A stretch of DNA of 7,565 nt from positions 1 to 7,565 of the forward strand of contig DATAYF010000710.1 in the NCBI GenBank assembly GCA_036272735.1. Reading direction: 5' to 3'. The position numbers and the translations under genes are program-made. Below the pieces are notes generated by a model that did not search any database, was not told the DNA's origin, and worked only from the letters and a program-made list of their open reading frames with translations. The first letter of the stretch is position 1. Each line of letters begins with the position of its first letter. This DNA is from DATAYF01 sp036272735 (GTDB taxonomy: Bacteria > Chloroflexota > Ktedonobacteria > Ktedonobacterales > Ktedonobacteraceae). Of the stretch, positions 1 through 6,617 are shown piece by piece.

Positions 1-66
1 GTGGAGACCCATAAACAATGCTTGATGGTTTCCGGAAACCATCAAGCATTGTTTATGGGTCTCCAC
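1..66. repeat. Perfect 66-nt palindrome, copy 1
   Basis: Two 33-nt arms are exact reverse complements with no spacer; the centre of symmetry lies between 33 and 34 (TTTCC|GGAAA). The inner 18 nt, ATGGTTTCCGGAAACCAT (25-42), also form the centre of the palindrome at 4745-4808, while the outer arms differ. There is no T-run after the right arm (the next bases are AAATCAATC), so it does not look like a standard intrinsic terminator. It begins at the first base of the window and may extend further left. As RNA or single-stranded DNA it would form a very stable hairpin; as duplex DNA it could extrude a cruciform. It lies about 165 nt upstream of pdxS and may mark the end of an unseen upstream gene. 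I do not recognise the family. Confidence 0.95.
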
Positions 67-232
67 AAATCAATCTAGATGGCTGGTCTCACCAATGGCA
101 ATTGGCTCTAGCAGTGTCCATCTGCGTGTGCTAAAATTTGAGCAAACAGAACTTTCGATAAGTTCGAAGAATTATTGCAGCATTCTACCCTCTATTTTGT
201 CCTTCCACTAGACTATGCAGGAGAACATTGGT
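67..232 (+). other. pdxS upstream leader region
   Basis: This 166-nt stretch holds no open frame that looks real. It contains small imperfect symmetries: CCAAT/ATTGG at 92-105 and TTCGA/TCGAA at 154-168. A TTGAGC hexamer at 138-143 resembles a -35 box, but no good -10 box lies at the usual spacing, so I do not call a promoter. The pdxS operon promoter is expected here by position only. Confidence 0.3.
219..223 (+). promoter_or_regulatory. Shine-Dalgarno site that fixes the pdxS start
   Basis: AGGAG at 219-223 is 9 nt before the ATG at 233. The earlier in-frame ATG at 215 has no purine-rich sequence before it, and the AGGAG would fall inside its coding region. The site therefore favours initiation at 233. 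A similar AGGAG with 10-nt spacing precedes pdxT. Confidence 0.75.
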
Positions 233-1120
233 ATGCAAAAACAAACAGGTACGATACAACTCAAACGTAGTTTCCCTGAGATGCTCAAAGGCGGCGTCAT
301 TTGTGACGTGGTCAACGCGGAGCAGGCCAAAATCGCCGAGGAATCGGGCGCGTCAGCGGTGATGGCGCTGGAACGCGTGCCCGCCGACATTCGCGCGAAC
401 GGCGGCGTCGCTCGCATGAGTGATCCCGAGTTGATTATGCAGATCAAAGAAGCGGTGACCATTCCCGTGATGGCCAAGTGCCGTATTGGTCACTTCGTGG
501 AGGCGGAAATTTTGCAGGCTATCGGCGTCGATTGTATCGACGAGTCGGAGGTGCTCACTCCGGCCGACGAGAGCTTCCACGTTAATAAGCGCCTCTTCAA
601 CGTCCCCTTCGTCTGCGGGGCGCGTGACCTTGGCGAAGCCTTGCGTCGCATCGGCGAGGGTGCGGCCATGATCCGCACCAAGGGCGAGGCTGGTACGGGC
701 AATGTTGTCGAGGCCGTGCGCCACATGCGTACGATTATGGATGGTATTCGTCGCCTGCGTGCGCTGCCTGAGGAAGAGCTGATGAGCGAGGCCAAAAACC
801 TGGGTGCCCCTTACGACATTGTGCGCGAAATCGCCGAGACAGGTAAGCTGCCGGTGGTGAATTTCTCCGCCGGCGGGGTCGCCACGCCAGCAGACGCGGC
901 GCTGATGATGCGCCTGGGGGCCGAGGGCATATTCGTAGGCTCCGGCATTTTCAAATCAGGCGATCCCTTGAAGCGCGCCAAAGCCATCGTCAAGGCGACC
1001 ACGCACTATCAAGATCCAGCAATCCTGGCGGAAGTCTCGCGCGATCTGGGTGAAGCGATGGTCGGCATCAACCTGGATGTGCTGTCGGAGCAAGACCTGA
1101 TGGCGCGTCGCGGCTGGTAG
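233..1120 (+). CDS. pdxS: Pyridoxal 5'-phosphate synthase subunit PdxS (lyase/synthase)
   Basis: PdxS is the synthase subunit of the DXP-independent vitamin B6 pathway. It condenses ribose 5-phosphate, glyceraldehyde 3-phosphate and ammonia supplied by PdxT into PLP in a cytosolic dodecameric complex with up to twelve PdxT. The 295-residue product has the usual family length and the (beta/alpha)8 signature throughout. Visible motifs are KGGVICDVVNAEQAKIAEE (active-site region, Asp25), ALERVPADIR, PVMAKCRIGH (Lys82, matching the lysine that forms the Schiff base with ribose 5-phosphate), DESEVLTPADE, FVCGARDLGEALRRI and RTKGEAGTGN (Lys150, the second catalytic lysine). The end, ISGIFKSGDP-like (GSGIFKSGDP), matches the phosphate-binding region. 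The start at 233 was chosen over 215 because AGGAG at 219-223 serves it well. It is followed after 13 nt by pdxT. No key residue is missing. Confidence 0.98.
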   Translation: MQKQTGTIQLKRSFPEMLKGGVICDVVNAEQAKIAEESGASAVMALERVPADIRANGGVARMSDPELIMQIKEAVTIPVMAKCRIGHFVEAEILQAIGVDCIDESEVLTPADESFHVNKRLFNVPFVCGARDLGEALRRIGEGAAMIRTKGEAGTGNVVEAVRHMRTIMDGIRRLRALPEEELMSEAKNLGAPYDIVREIAETGKLPVVNFSAGGVATPADAALMMRLGAEGIFVGSGIFKSGDPLKRAKAIVKATTHYQDPAILAEVSRDLGEAMVGINLDVLSEQDLMARRGW

Positions 1121-1133
1121 GAGCAAACGCAGT

Positions 1134-1742
1134 ATGCAACAACGCAACCCAAGGCCACGTATCGGCGTATTAGCATTACAAGGTGATTTCGCGGCGCATA
1201 TACAGATGCTCAACGCGATTGGAGCGGACGGCATTGCTGTCCGCCTCCCTGAGCACCTGGCAGAAATAGATGGTATAATTATACCAGGTGGTGAGAGTAC
1301 AACCATTGGAAAGCTGATGGTTGTCTATGAACTACAGGACATTTTACTCAAGAAAATTCGGGAGGGCGTCCCCGTTTGGGGAACGTGTGCAGGATTAATC
1401 TTACTGGCGAAGGAGACGGACAACGCGTTACAGGGACAGCCTTTATTGGCATCCATGAACATTCGCGTCCGTCGGAACGCATTTGGCAGTCAGCGGGAAA
1501 GTTTTGAGACCGATTTGTCGGTGCCAGCCCTGGGAGAAGCGCCATTCCACGCATTTTTCATTCGTGGACCAATTGTTGAAACGGTCGGTCCTGAAGTGGA
1601 AGTGCTGGCGACGCTCGATGATGGTAGCATCATCGCGATCCGAGAAGGAACCTTGCTCGGCACTGCTTTCCATCCAGAGGTGGCGGGTGACCCACGTTTT
1701 CATCAATACTTTCTCCGCATAGTAGAGAGCGTCAAACGCTAG
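1134..1742 (+). CDS. pdxT: Pyridoxal 5'-phosphate synthase glutaminase subunit PdxT
   Basis: PdxT is a class I glutamine amidotransferase that hydrolyses glutamine and channels ammonia to PdxS for PLP synthesis. The 202-residue protein is slightly longer than usual because of a short N-terminal tail (MQQRNPRPR) before the first strand IGVLALQGDFAAH. Visible motifs are IIPGGESTTIGKL (about 49-61), the nucleophile elbow WGTCAGL with Cys85, and the end of the catalytic triad in TAFHPEV with His180 and Glu182. All three catalytic residues are present. The family motif RNxFGRQ reads RNAFGSQ here (Ser119), and the usual HPEL reads HPEV; neither touches the triad. An AGGAG at 1119-1123 overlaps the pdxS stop codon and sits 10 nt before the ATG, suggesting co-translation in a fixed ratio with pdxS. 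Confidence 0.97.
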   Translation: MQQRNPRPRIGVLALQGDFAAHIQMLNAIGADGIAVRLPEHLAEIDGIIIPGGESTTIGKLMVVYELQDILLKKIREGVPVWGTCAGLILLAKETDNALQGQPLLASMNIRVRRNAFGSQRESFETDLSVPALGEAPFHAFFIRGPIVETVGPEVEVLATLDDGSIIAIREGTLLGTAFHPEVAGDPRFHQYFLRIVESVKR

Positions 1743-1809
1743 GGAGCGCTCCACAGGTCAAGGTCAACGATGCCTGAGGTACCACCCCTACGCGACGCAG
1801 GAGCATTGG

Positions 1810-2859
1810 ATGATACGACCGGTATTATATGTAGACTTGCCGGGCATCATCTACGCCATTGATCGCCGTGCTCGCAACAGGCAGAAAGAGTTCGCGAAAT
1901 TTGTCTGCTGGCTAGAGCCGGTCGAAAGCTACCTTCCTCCCTCGCCTATTCTGAGAAATATGCTTCCGCTCAATCCGATGACGCGCACCTGGATCTGTGA
2001 AGACCGTTGGCACATCCTTGGTTTCGCACAGGTGCGTGAGCGACCGAAGCGCATAGCGTGGGATATGTCTTATCTGGCCTCGATGGTGCACCAGGACACA
2101 TCAAACGAAGAGGTGCTGTCAGCGCTATTGGACTACGCTTTAGAGATGGCGGCCTCGCACGGTATTCTGCGCATTTTTGCGAAGGTTGAAACCGAGGTGC
2201 CAGAGTTGGATCTGTTCCAACGCACCAGCTTTCAACGCTATGCTCGTGAAGTTACCTACATCTACGAGCCTGAGGCAACGAAGCTCCCCATACAACCATC
2301 CTTGCCTTCGTTGCAACGTTGGGAGCGCCACTACGTGTGGGGACTGCACCAGCTCTACCGAGCGGTCACTCCACAACGAGTCCAGATGGCCGAATTTTTC
2401 AATGATAGTGAAGAATTCGCCAAAATTCATGTTGGATCCCTGAACCCACCTCCTGCCGTTTTTGCACACGGCAGCGAGAATTATGTATGTGACGTGGGCG
2501 TTCGTCTAGGAGCCTGGATGCGCATTACTCGAGGTCACGGCTCGGCACCGCATCGCATCTCCTTGCTGGTTCACCCGGAGCACGCCGAGCTTGCCGAGCC
2601 GCTTCTGCGCTTTGGCATACGACGGCTCCTGGAGGCCGACGTACGGCGCATCTACTGCCTGGTGCGCGAGTACGATTCTTTTGTTACCACCGCTCTACGC
2701 AATAGTGGATTCGAGCAGGCATCTACCAAGGTCCTGCTGGTGCGACATGTGGCGGCACTCGCTACAAGGCAAAGCACAGTCCCCCTGCTAGAGCAACGAG
2801 CGGTCTATGGCTTGAAAGGCCTGGGGACGGTCAATTCTCGCCAAAAAATCACGAGGTGA
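1810..2859 (+). CDS. Diverged tandem GNAT-like protein, function unknown
   Basis: This 349-residue protein appears to hold two GNAT-like (N-acetyltransferase fold) halves. In the first (about 1-155), strands resembling HILGFAQVRE and IAWDMSYLASMV lead into a helix and ILRIFAKVE. In the second (about 165-315), GVRLGAWMRITR and HRISLLVHPEHAELAEPLLRFG are followed by a helix and IYCLVREYDS...ALRNSGFE, a typical GNAT ending. Neither half shows the R/Q-x-x-G-x-G/A acetyl-CoA loop expected after the VxP strand (near residues 94-100 and 255-262), so catalysis is doubtful. There is no signal peptide or membrane segment. AGGAG at 1799-1803 lies 6 nt before the ATG. The gap from pdxT is 67 nt; the stop is 11 nt before the favoured start of the ATPase, so the two are probably co-translated. 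The fold assignment is from pattern only; it could be a binding or scaffolding protein. Confidence 0.6.
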   Translation: MIRPVLYVDLPGIIYAIDRRARNRQKEFAKFVCWLEPVESYLPPSPILRNMLPLNPMTRTWICEDRWHILGFAQVRERPKRIAWDMSYLASMVHQDTSNEEVLSALLDYALEMAASHGILRIFAKVETEVPELDLFQRTSFQRYAREVTYIYEPEATKLPIQPSLPSLQRWERHYVWGLHQLYRAVTPQRVQMAEFFNDSEEFAKIHVGSLNPPPAVFAHGSENYVCDVGVRLGAWMRITRGHGSAPHRISLLVHPEHAELAEPLLRFGIRRLLEADVRRIYCLVREYDSFVTTALRNSGFEQASTKVLLVRHVAALATRQSTVPLLEQRAVYGLKGLGTVNSRQKITR

Positions 2860-2870
2860 AAAAACTGCCT

Positions 2871-4736
2871 ATGCAAGATGTGATCACTGACGATCTGGAG
2901 GCTCTGCTGGCTACTCTCCCGCCAGATATCCACATTGCAGTTAACCGGCTAGAGAACCGAAGCGAACTGCTTGAGATCGTAATGGACCTCGGACGCAATG
3001 CCGAGGGCCGATTCCCAGATAGGGAGGTGATCCTTAGTACAGAACCGGTGACCTATGCGGACCTGGAATATGTGGTTGAGCGTATTGGTGAATTTGGCGA
3101 TGATAACCGCGCGGGTATCGAGCGCACACTGCACCGTATCAGTGCTATGCGTAACCGCAAAGGACGTATCGTCGGCCTGACTTGCCGTATCGGTCGAGCG
3201 GTGCTTGGCAGTATTGCTCTGATCCGTGACATTGTCGAACAGGGCCAATCCATCCTGATTCTTGGTCGTCCGGGTGTGGGAAAAACGACCTTGCTACGCG
3301 AAATTGCCCGTGTGCTCGCCGACGAAGCCAACAAGCGCGTCGTTGTGGTCGACACTTCCAATGAAATCGCGGGTGATGGCGATATCCCGCATCCCGGTAT
3401 CGGTGGTGCCCGCCGCATGCAGGTGGCGCGTACCGCTGAACAGCACGCGGTAATGATCGAGGCGGTTGAAAACCATATGCCGCAGGTCATTGTTATCGAT
3501 GAGATTGGCACCGAACTCGAAGCGGCTGCTGCTCGTACCATCGCGGAACGCGGCGTGCAACTGGTCGCCACGGCCCACGGCACTTCGCTGGGTAATCTGC
3601 TGGTGAACCCGACACTCTCCGACCTGGTCGGCGGTATCCAAACCGTGACTCTGGGTGACGAGGAGGCACGTCGTCGCCATACGCAGAAAAGTATTCAGGA
3701 GCGCAAGTCTCCGCCTACGTTCGACGTGGTTGTCGAGCAACAAAGCTGGGACGAAGTTACTGTGCACCGCGATGTGTCCGAGACAGTCGATAATATGCTG
3801 CGCGGCCAGGCGCTCGTCGCCGAGGAACGCACACGCGACGAAGAGTCGGGACACGTGGCCGTGCGCCGCACGACGACCAACAATATTGATGTACCCGGTT
3901 GGGGCAACGGTGGACGCCAGCAGCTTCAGGGCTTTACGGCCAGTATGTTTGATCGCACGGAGCGCCCAGCCAATCCTGGCGGCTCGTGGGGCCAACTGCG
4001 CCACGTCGGTTCAGGTTCGGGTTCAAGTGGACAAAACAACCGTGCCAACAATGGGCGCAGCCAGAGTCCGGTTGCGGCGAACCCTACGCAAATGCGTGCG
4101 CTTGGGCCGACTGGCTCAACTTCGGTCGAGGTTGAGAAACGGCAGGCTCCCGCGATTACGGGCACTTCGGCGCTGGCCGAGGGAATCTACCAGGTCACCG
4201 ACGAGGAGACCGTGCAGGTGCCGGTGCTGAAAACATTGCGTGTCTATCCATTTGGCGTCAATCGTGACCGTCTTGACGAGTCAGCGCGCCAGTTGCACGT
4301 CCCCGTCGTGATTACCAAGCACGAGTCCGAGGCCGACGCGGTGATTACGCTGAAAAATTACTATCGTCACCAGCCTGAGCGTTTGCAACAAGCGGAACAG
4401 GATCGCAAGCTGATTATTATCCTCAAAAATAATACCATCGCACAGATGCAGCATGCGCTGGCTCGCGTCTTCAATGTTTCCGAGCTGGTTCCGAGTATGG
4501 ACGATCAAGAGGAGGGCGATAACACGTCTGCGGATCAGACCAAACGTGCGTTACTCGAAGCGGAGGACGCCATTCACCAGGTGTTGAATAAGGGGCTGAC
4601 CACGGCGGAGCTCGCGCCCGCGGGCCCGTACGTTCGGCGTCTGCAACACCAGATGGCGACGCGCTACAACCTGATCTCGCGCAGCCGGGGCAAAGAACCC
4701 AATCGTCGAGTGAAGATTTTCCGCGCCCACGATTAG
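2871..4736 (+). CDS. Ycf45/SpoIIIAA-like P-loop ATPase with C-terminal R3H domain
   Basis: This is a cytosolic, probably nucleic-acid-binding ATPase of the R3H family known from cyanobacteria, plastids and Chloroflexota; its cellular role is not established. An N-terminal region (1-120, with ERIGEFGDDNRAGIERTLHR and GLTCRIGR) precedes the ATPase. Walker A is GRPGVGKTT (Lys138), followed by VVVDTSNEIAGDGDIPHPGI, Walker B VIVIDEIGTE (Asp210, Glu211) and ATAHGT. Residues about 345-425 are a G/S/N/Q-rich low-complexity linker. A second domain follows (about 430-545), then the R3H motif R589-x3-H593 and a basic tail. The start at 2871 (621 residues) is favoured because AGGTGA at 2854-2859 precedes it by 11 nt. 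A GTG at 2856, overlapping the previous stop by 4 nt, would add five residues but has no SD sequence. SpoIIIAA itself acts in sporulation, but no other spoIIIA gene is nearby. Confidence 0.9.
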   Translation: MQDVITDDLEALLATLPPDIHIAVNRLENRSELLEIVMDLGRNAEGRFPDREVILSTEPVTYADLEYVVERIGEFGDDNRAGIERTLHRISAMRNRKGRIVGLTCRIGRAVLGSIALIRDIVEQGQSILILGRPGVGKTTLLREIARVLADEANKRVVVVDTSNEIAGDGDIPHPGIGGARRMQVARTAEQHAVMIEAVENHMPQVIVIDEIGTELEAAAARTIAERGVQLVATAHGTSLGNLLVNPTLSDLVGGIQTVTLGDEEARRRHTQKSIQERKSPPTFDVVVEQQSWDEVTVHRDVSETVDNMLRGQALVAEERTRDEESGHVAVRRTTTNNIDVPGWGNGGRQQLQGFTASMFDRTERPANPGGSWGQLRHVGSGSGSSGQNNRANNGRSQSPVAANPTQMRALGPTGSTSVEVEKRQAPAITGTSALAEGIYQVTDEETVQVPVLKTLRVYPFGVNRDRLDESARQLHVPVVITKHESEADAVITLKNYYRHQPERLQQAEQDRKLIIILKNNTIAQMQHALARVFNVSELVPSMDDQEEGDNTSADQTKRALLEAEDAIHQVLNKGLTTAELAPAGPYVRRLQHQMATRYNLISRSRGKEPNRRVKIFRAHD

Positions 4737-4744
4737 CTTGAGCG

Positions 4745-4808
4745 CCACAATATATAAAGGGTTGTTAATGGTTTCCGGAAACCATTAACAACCCTTTATA
4801 TATTGTGG
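4745..4808. repeat. Perfect 64-nt palindrome, copy 2
   Basis: Two 32-nt arms are exact reverse complements without spacer, centred between 4776 and 4777. The symmetry breaks at 4744/4809 (G facing G). The inner 18 nt are identical to those of copy 1 at 1-66. Aligned from the centre, the arms of the two copies agree at 18 of 32 positions, including an ATAAA block, and differ at 14. It starts 8 nt after the ATPase stop codon, where a terminator or mRNA 3'-protecting hairpin would be expected, and lies 121 nt upstream of the threonine ammonia-lyase start. It is followed by GGCCTTTCGGCTTAG rather than a T-run, so standard rho-independent termination is not clear. Confidence 0.95.
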
Positions 4809-4882
4809 GCCTTTCGGCTTAGCCCGATGTTACGTTTTTATGTCCAGGTTGTTAGTATAGTAGGATAGAATAAAGAGAGCGG

Positions 4883-4901
4883 ACGACCCGCCGAGGGTCG
4901 T
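4883..4901 (+). promoter_or_regulatory. Leader hairpin upstream of threonine ammonia-lyase
   Basis: ACGACCC (4883-4889) and GGGTCGT (4895-4901) form a 7-bp GC-rich stem with a 5-nt loop. It ends 9 nt before the SD sequence AAAGGAG (4911-4917), which is itself 12 nt before the ATG at 4930. No T-run follows, so it is not a terminator. It may stabilise the mRNA 5' end or affect access to the ribosome site. No T-box or known leader motif was recognised. Confidence 0.45.
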
Positions 4902-4929
4902 AATAGATAGAAAGGAGTCGTAACGCGTC

Positions 4930-6213
4930 ATGCGTTTAATAGAACATGCATCATCGAACAGCGATAATTCAGAGACTACACAGGAGGCTCGGCCTCCTGT
5001 TACCATAGCCGATATCTGGCAAGCGTATAAATTTCTCAAGCCACTCATTCATCATACGCCACTAACCCCCTCGCGCACCCTGCGTGACATGACCGGAAGC
5101 GATATTTATTTGAAGGGTGAACACCTACAGAAAGCCGGTTCATTCAAAGTGCGCGGGGCCAGCTACAAAATTTCTCGCCTCTCGCCCGATCAATACAAGG
5201 CGGGGGTCATCGCTGCCTCCGCTGGCAACCACGCGCAAGGCGTCGCCATCGCCGCCGCCCAGTACAACATCCCATGCACCATCGTCATGCCTGAAAACGC
5301 GCCGCTGGCAAAAGTGATGGCAACGCAAGAGTATGGAGCGCAGGTCGTGCTGTACGGCGCGACCTACGACGACGCGCACCAGCATTGCCTTGATCTGCAA
5401 CAGGCCTCCGGCGCGACCTTCATCCATGCCTTCGATGACCCCGATATTATCACCGGCCAGGGCACGTTGGGCCTGGAAATGCTCAACGACCAGCCCGACG
5501 CCGATGCTATCATCGTGCCCATCGGCGGCGGTGGCCTCATTTCGGGTATCGCTATCGCTGCGCGCGCGCTGAAACCCGACATTACCATTATTGGCGTGCA
5601 GGCAGCGGGCGCGCCAAGCTGCAAAGTTTCGCTCGACGCCGGTTCACCGGAAACGCTGGCATCCATCGCCACCATCGCCGATGGTATTGCCGTCAAACGT
5701 CCCGGCAAGCTCACGTTCTCGCTCATTCAAGACCTGGTCGATGATGTCGTGGTGGTCAACGACGAGGATATTATCAAGGCGGTCCTGCTCTTGATGGAGC
5801 GCTGCAAGATGGTGGTCGAGGGAGCGGGTGCGGCTGGATTGGCCGCGCTGCTCAGCGGAGCCATTCAGCTCAAAGGCAAGAAAGTGCTCGTACCGCTCAC
5901 GGGTGGCAATATCGATATCAATCTAGTGGGTCGCTTCATCGAGTCCGGCCTGGCGACGGCTGGTCGCTACTTCGTCATTCACACGCGCCTGAAGGATCGG
6001 CCTGGCGAACTGATGCGTATGCTCTCGATCATCTCAGACATGCGCGTCAACGTGATCGATGTGCGTTACCAACGCATCTCGAACCGCCTGCCCATCATGG
6101 AGCGTGAAGAGACGATCACGCTGGAAACCCGCAATCGTGCGCAATGCGAGGATGTGTTGCGCCAGCTACGTGCCGCTGGTTATATGGTCGAAGAGGCCAC
6201 CGCCTTTGATTAG
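4930..6213 (+). CDS. ilvA: Threonine ammonia-lyase (threonine dehydratase) with one ACT domain
   Basis: This PLP-dependent enzyme converts L-threonine to 2-oxobutanoate and ammonia, the first step toward isoleucine. The catalytic domain of the fold-type II PLP family spans about residues 25-340. Its motif GSFKVRGA holds the PLP lysine (Lys73), SAGNHAQGVA contacts the substrate, and the glycine loop IGGGGL (198-203) binds the PLP phosphate. A single C-terminal ACT domain begins near VIHTRLKDRPGELMRML and ends at the C terminus; ACT domains usually bind an amino acid for feedback control. The 427-residue length fits the medium form with one ACT domain, apart from a poorly conserved, hydrophilic N-terminal extension of about 24 residues. 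The gene could be named ilvA or tdcB; the ACT domain favours a biosynthetic, isoleucine-sensitive role. It is separated from the preceding operon by palindrome copy 2 and probably has its own promoter. All catalytic motifs are intact. Confidence 0.95.
   Translation: MRLIEHASSNSDNSETTQEARPPVTIADIWQAYKFLKPLIHHTPLTPSRTLRDMTGSDIYLKGEHLQKAGSFKVRGASYKISRLSPDQYKAGVIAASAGNHAQGVAIAAAQYNIPCTIVMPENAPLAKVMATQEYGAQVVLYGATYDDAHQHCLDLQQASGATFIHAFDDPDIITGQGTLGLEMLNDQPDADAIIVPIGGGGLISGIAIAARALKPDITIIGVQAAGAPSCKVSLDAGSPETLASIATIADGIAVKRPGKLTFSLIQDLVDDVVVVNDEDIIKAVLLLMERCKMVVEGAGAAGLAALLSGAIQLKGKKVLVPLTGGNIDINLVGRFIESGLATAGRYFVIHTRLKDRPGELMRMLSIISDMRVNVIDVRYQRISNRLPIMEREETITLETRNRAQCEDVLRQLRAAGYMVEEATAFD
4980..5000 (+). 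promoter_or_regulatory. Strong hairpin inside the 5' coding region of ilvA
   Basis: ACAGGAGGC (4980-4988) and GCCTCCTGT (4992-5000) form a perfect 9-bp stem with a TCG loop, starting 50 nt after the start codon. It encodes TQEARPPV in the non-conserved N-terminal extension, so protein constraint does not easily explain it. The 5' arm contains a full SD-like AGGAGG, but no ATG, GTG or TTG follows at useful distance. The 3' arm contains CTCCT (4994-4998), which could instead pair with AGGAG (4913-4917) of the true ilvA ribosome site. Confidence 0.5.
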
Positions 6214-6356
6214 CGTAAGGCGTGTGTAATGCTTATATATTGTATACAGGCAAAGACTGTATAAAAAGCTTTATGGTTCTATTGGGAAAGTCGCAAAAAT
6301 AGGGATGAACCATAAATCCGCCATTTCATCTAAAAATCGGGAACTCGCCTCTCATC
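6214..6356. other. Intergenic region between converging ilvA and the sigma-factor remnant
   Basis: This 143-nt AT-rich gap has no open frame of note. It contains a weak 7-bp hairpin, TATACAG (6243-6249) with CTGTATA (6257-6263), and the larger hairpin at 6270-6316 listed separately. I see no plus-strand terminator with a T-run after ilvA. Confidence 0.6.
6270..6316 (-). terminator. Probable minus-strand intrinsic terminator after the sigma-factor gene
   Basis: TTTATGGTTC (6270-6279) pairs with GAACCATAAA (6307-6316) in a 10-bp stem; an inner TATT/AATA pairing (6280-6283 with 6298-6301) can extend it with a bulge. Read on the minus strand, the stem is followed after two bases by five Ts (6267-6263). 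It lies 41 nt past the sigma-factor stop codon. The stem is AT-rich, so strength is uncertain. On the plus strand no T-run follows. Confidence 0.45.
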
Positions 6357-6617
6357 TCAGACTCGCATGAGCTTTTCCGGGTTCGCCATGACGCGAATGG
6401 CCTGAATTTGCTCCTGTGCCACTTCGATGGCCAGCACGGAAAACGCCCGTTCACCGATACGGATGATCGCTGCTGGCTGGCCGTTGACCTCAGCCATCTC
6501 CATGGAATACCCCTCTGGCAAGAAGCGCGTGCTTCCTACGCTGAAGCGCGCCACCTTGTCATGCCCGCGAATCGGATGCAGCGCGGCAGTTCTGGCCTTC
6601 CCGCCGCCATCCGTCCA
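6357..6617 (-). pseudogene. ECF41-type sigma factor, C-terminal remnant
   Basis: The frame reading from about 6617 to the TGA at 6359-6357 encodes 86 residues that match the C-terminal SnoaL-like extension of ECF41 (SigJ-like) RNA polymerase sigma factors. The ECF41 signature DGGGK appears as WTDGGGK at the very start, followed by HPIRGHDKVARF, then GQPAAIIRIG, and the second signature NPDKL as NPEKL six residues before the end. In this family the extension controls the activity of the sigma2/sigma4 core. That core and the first half of the extension are absent: upstream sequence is the right end of an IS200/IS605-type element on the same strand. A GTG at 6554 could start a 65-residue peptide, but nothing suggests it is functional. 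The remainder of the gene may lie beyond the element, outside this window. Confidence 0.85.

Noticed and set aside
154..168. TTCGA/TCGAA inverted repeat upstream of pdxS as an operator
   Set aside because: Only five base pairs and no known regulator site; too weak to call.
215..232. Upstream ATG at 215 as the pdxS start
   Set aside because: It has no SD sequence, and the AGGAG at 219-223 lies just after it and serves the ATG at 233; the resulting 295 residues match the family length.
1271..1286. 16-nt perfect palindrome TGGTATAATTATACCA inside pdxT, including a TATAAT
   Set aside because: It encodes the conserved GIIIPG segment; the symmetry is probably a chance result of isoleucine codons, and no matching -35 box was seen.
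3294..4004. Minus-strand open frame of 236 codons within the ATPase gene
   Set aside because: Antisense to a well-conserved gene in high-GC sequence, without recognisable motifs or a ribosome site.
4809..4929. T-box or amino-acid riboswitch in the ilvA leader
   Set aside because: No T-box sequence, specifier loop or terminator/antiterminator pair was found; only the simple 7-bp hairpin is visible.
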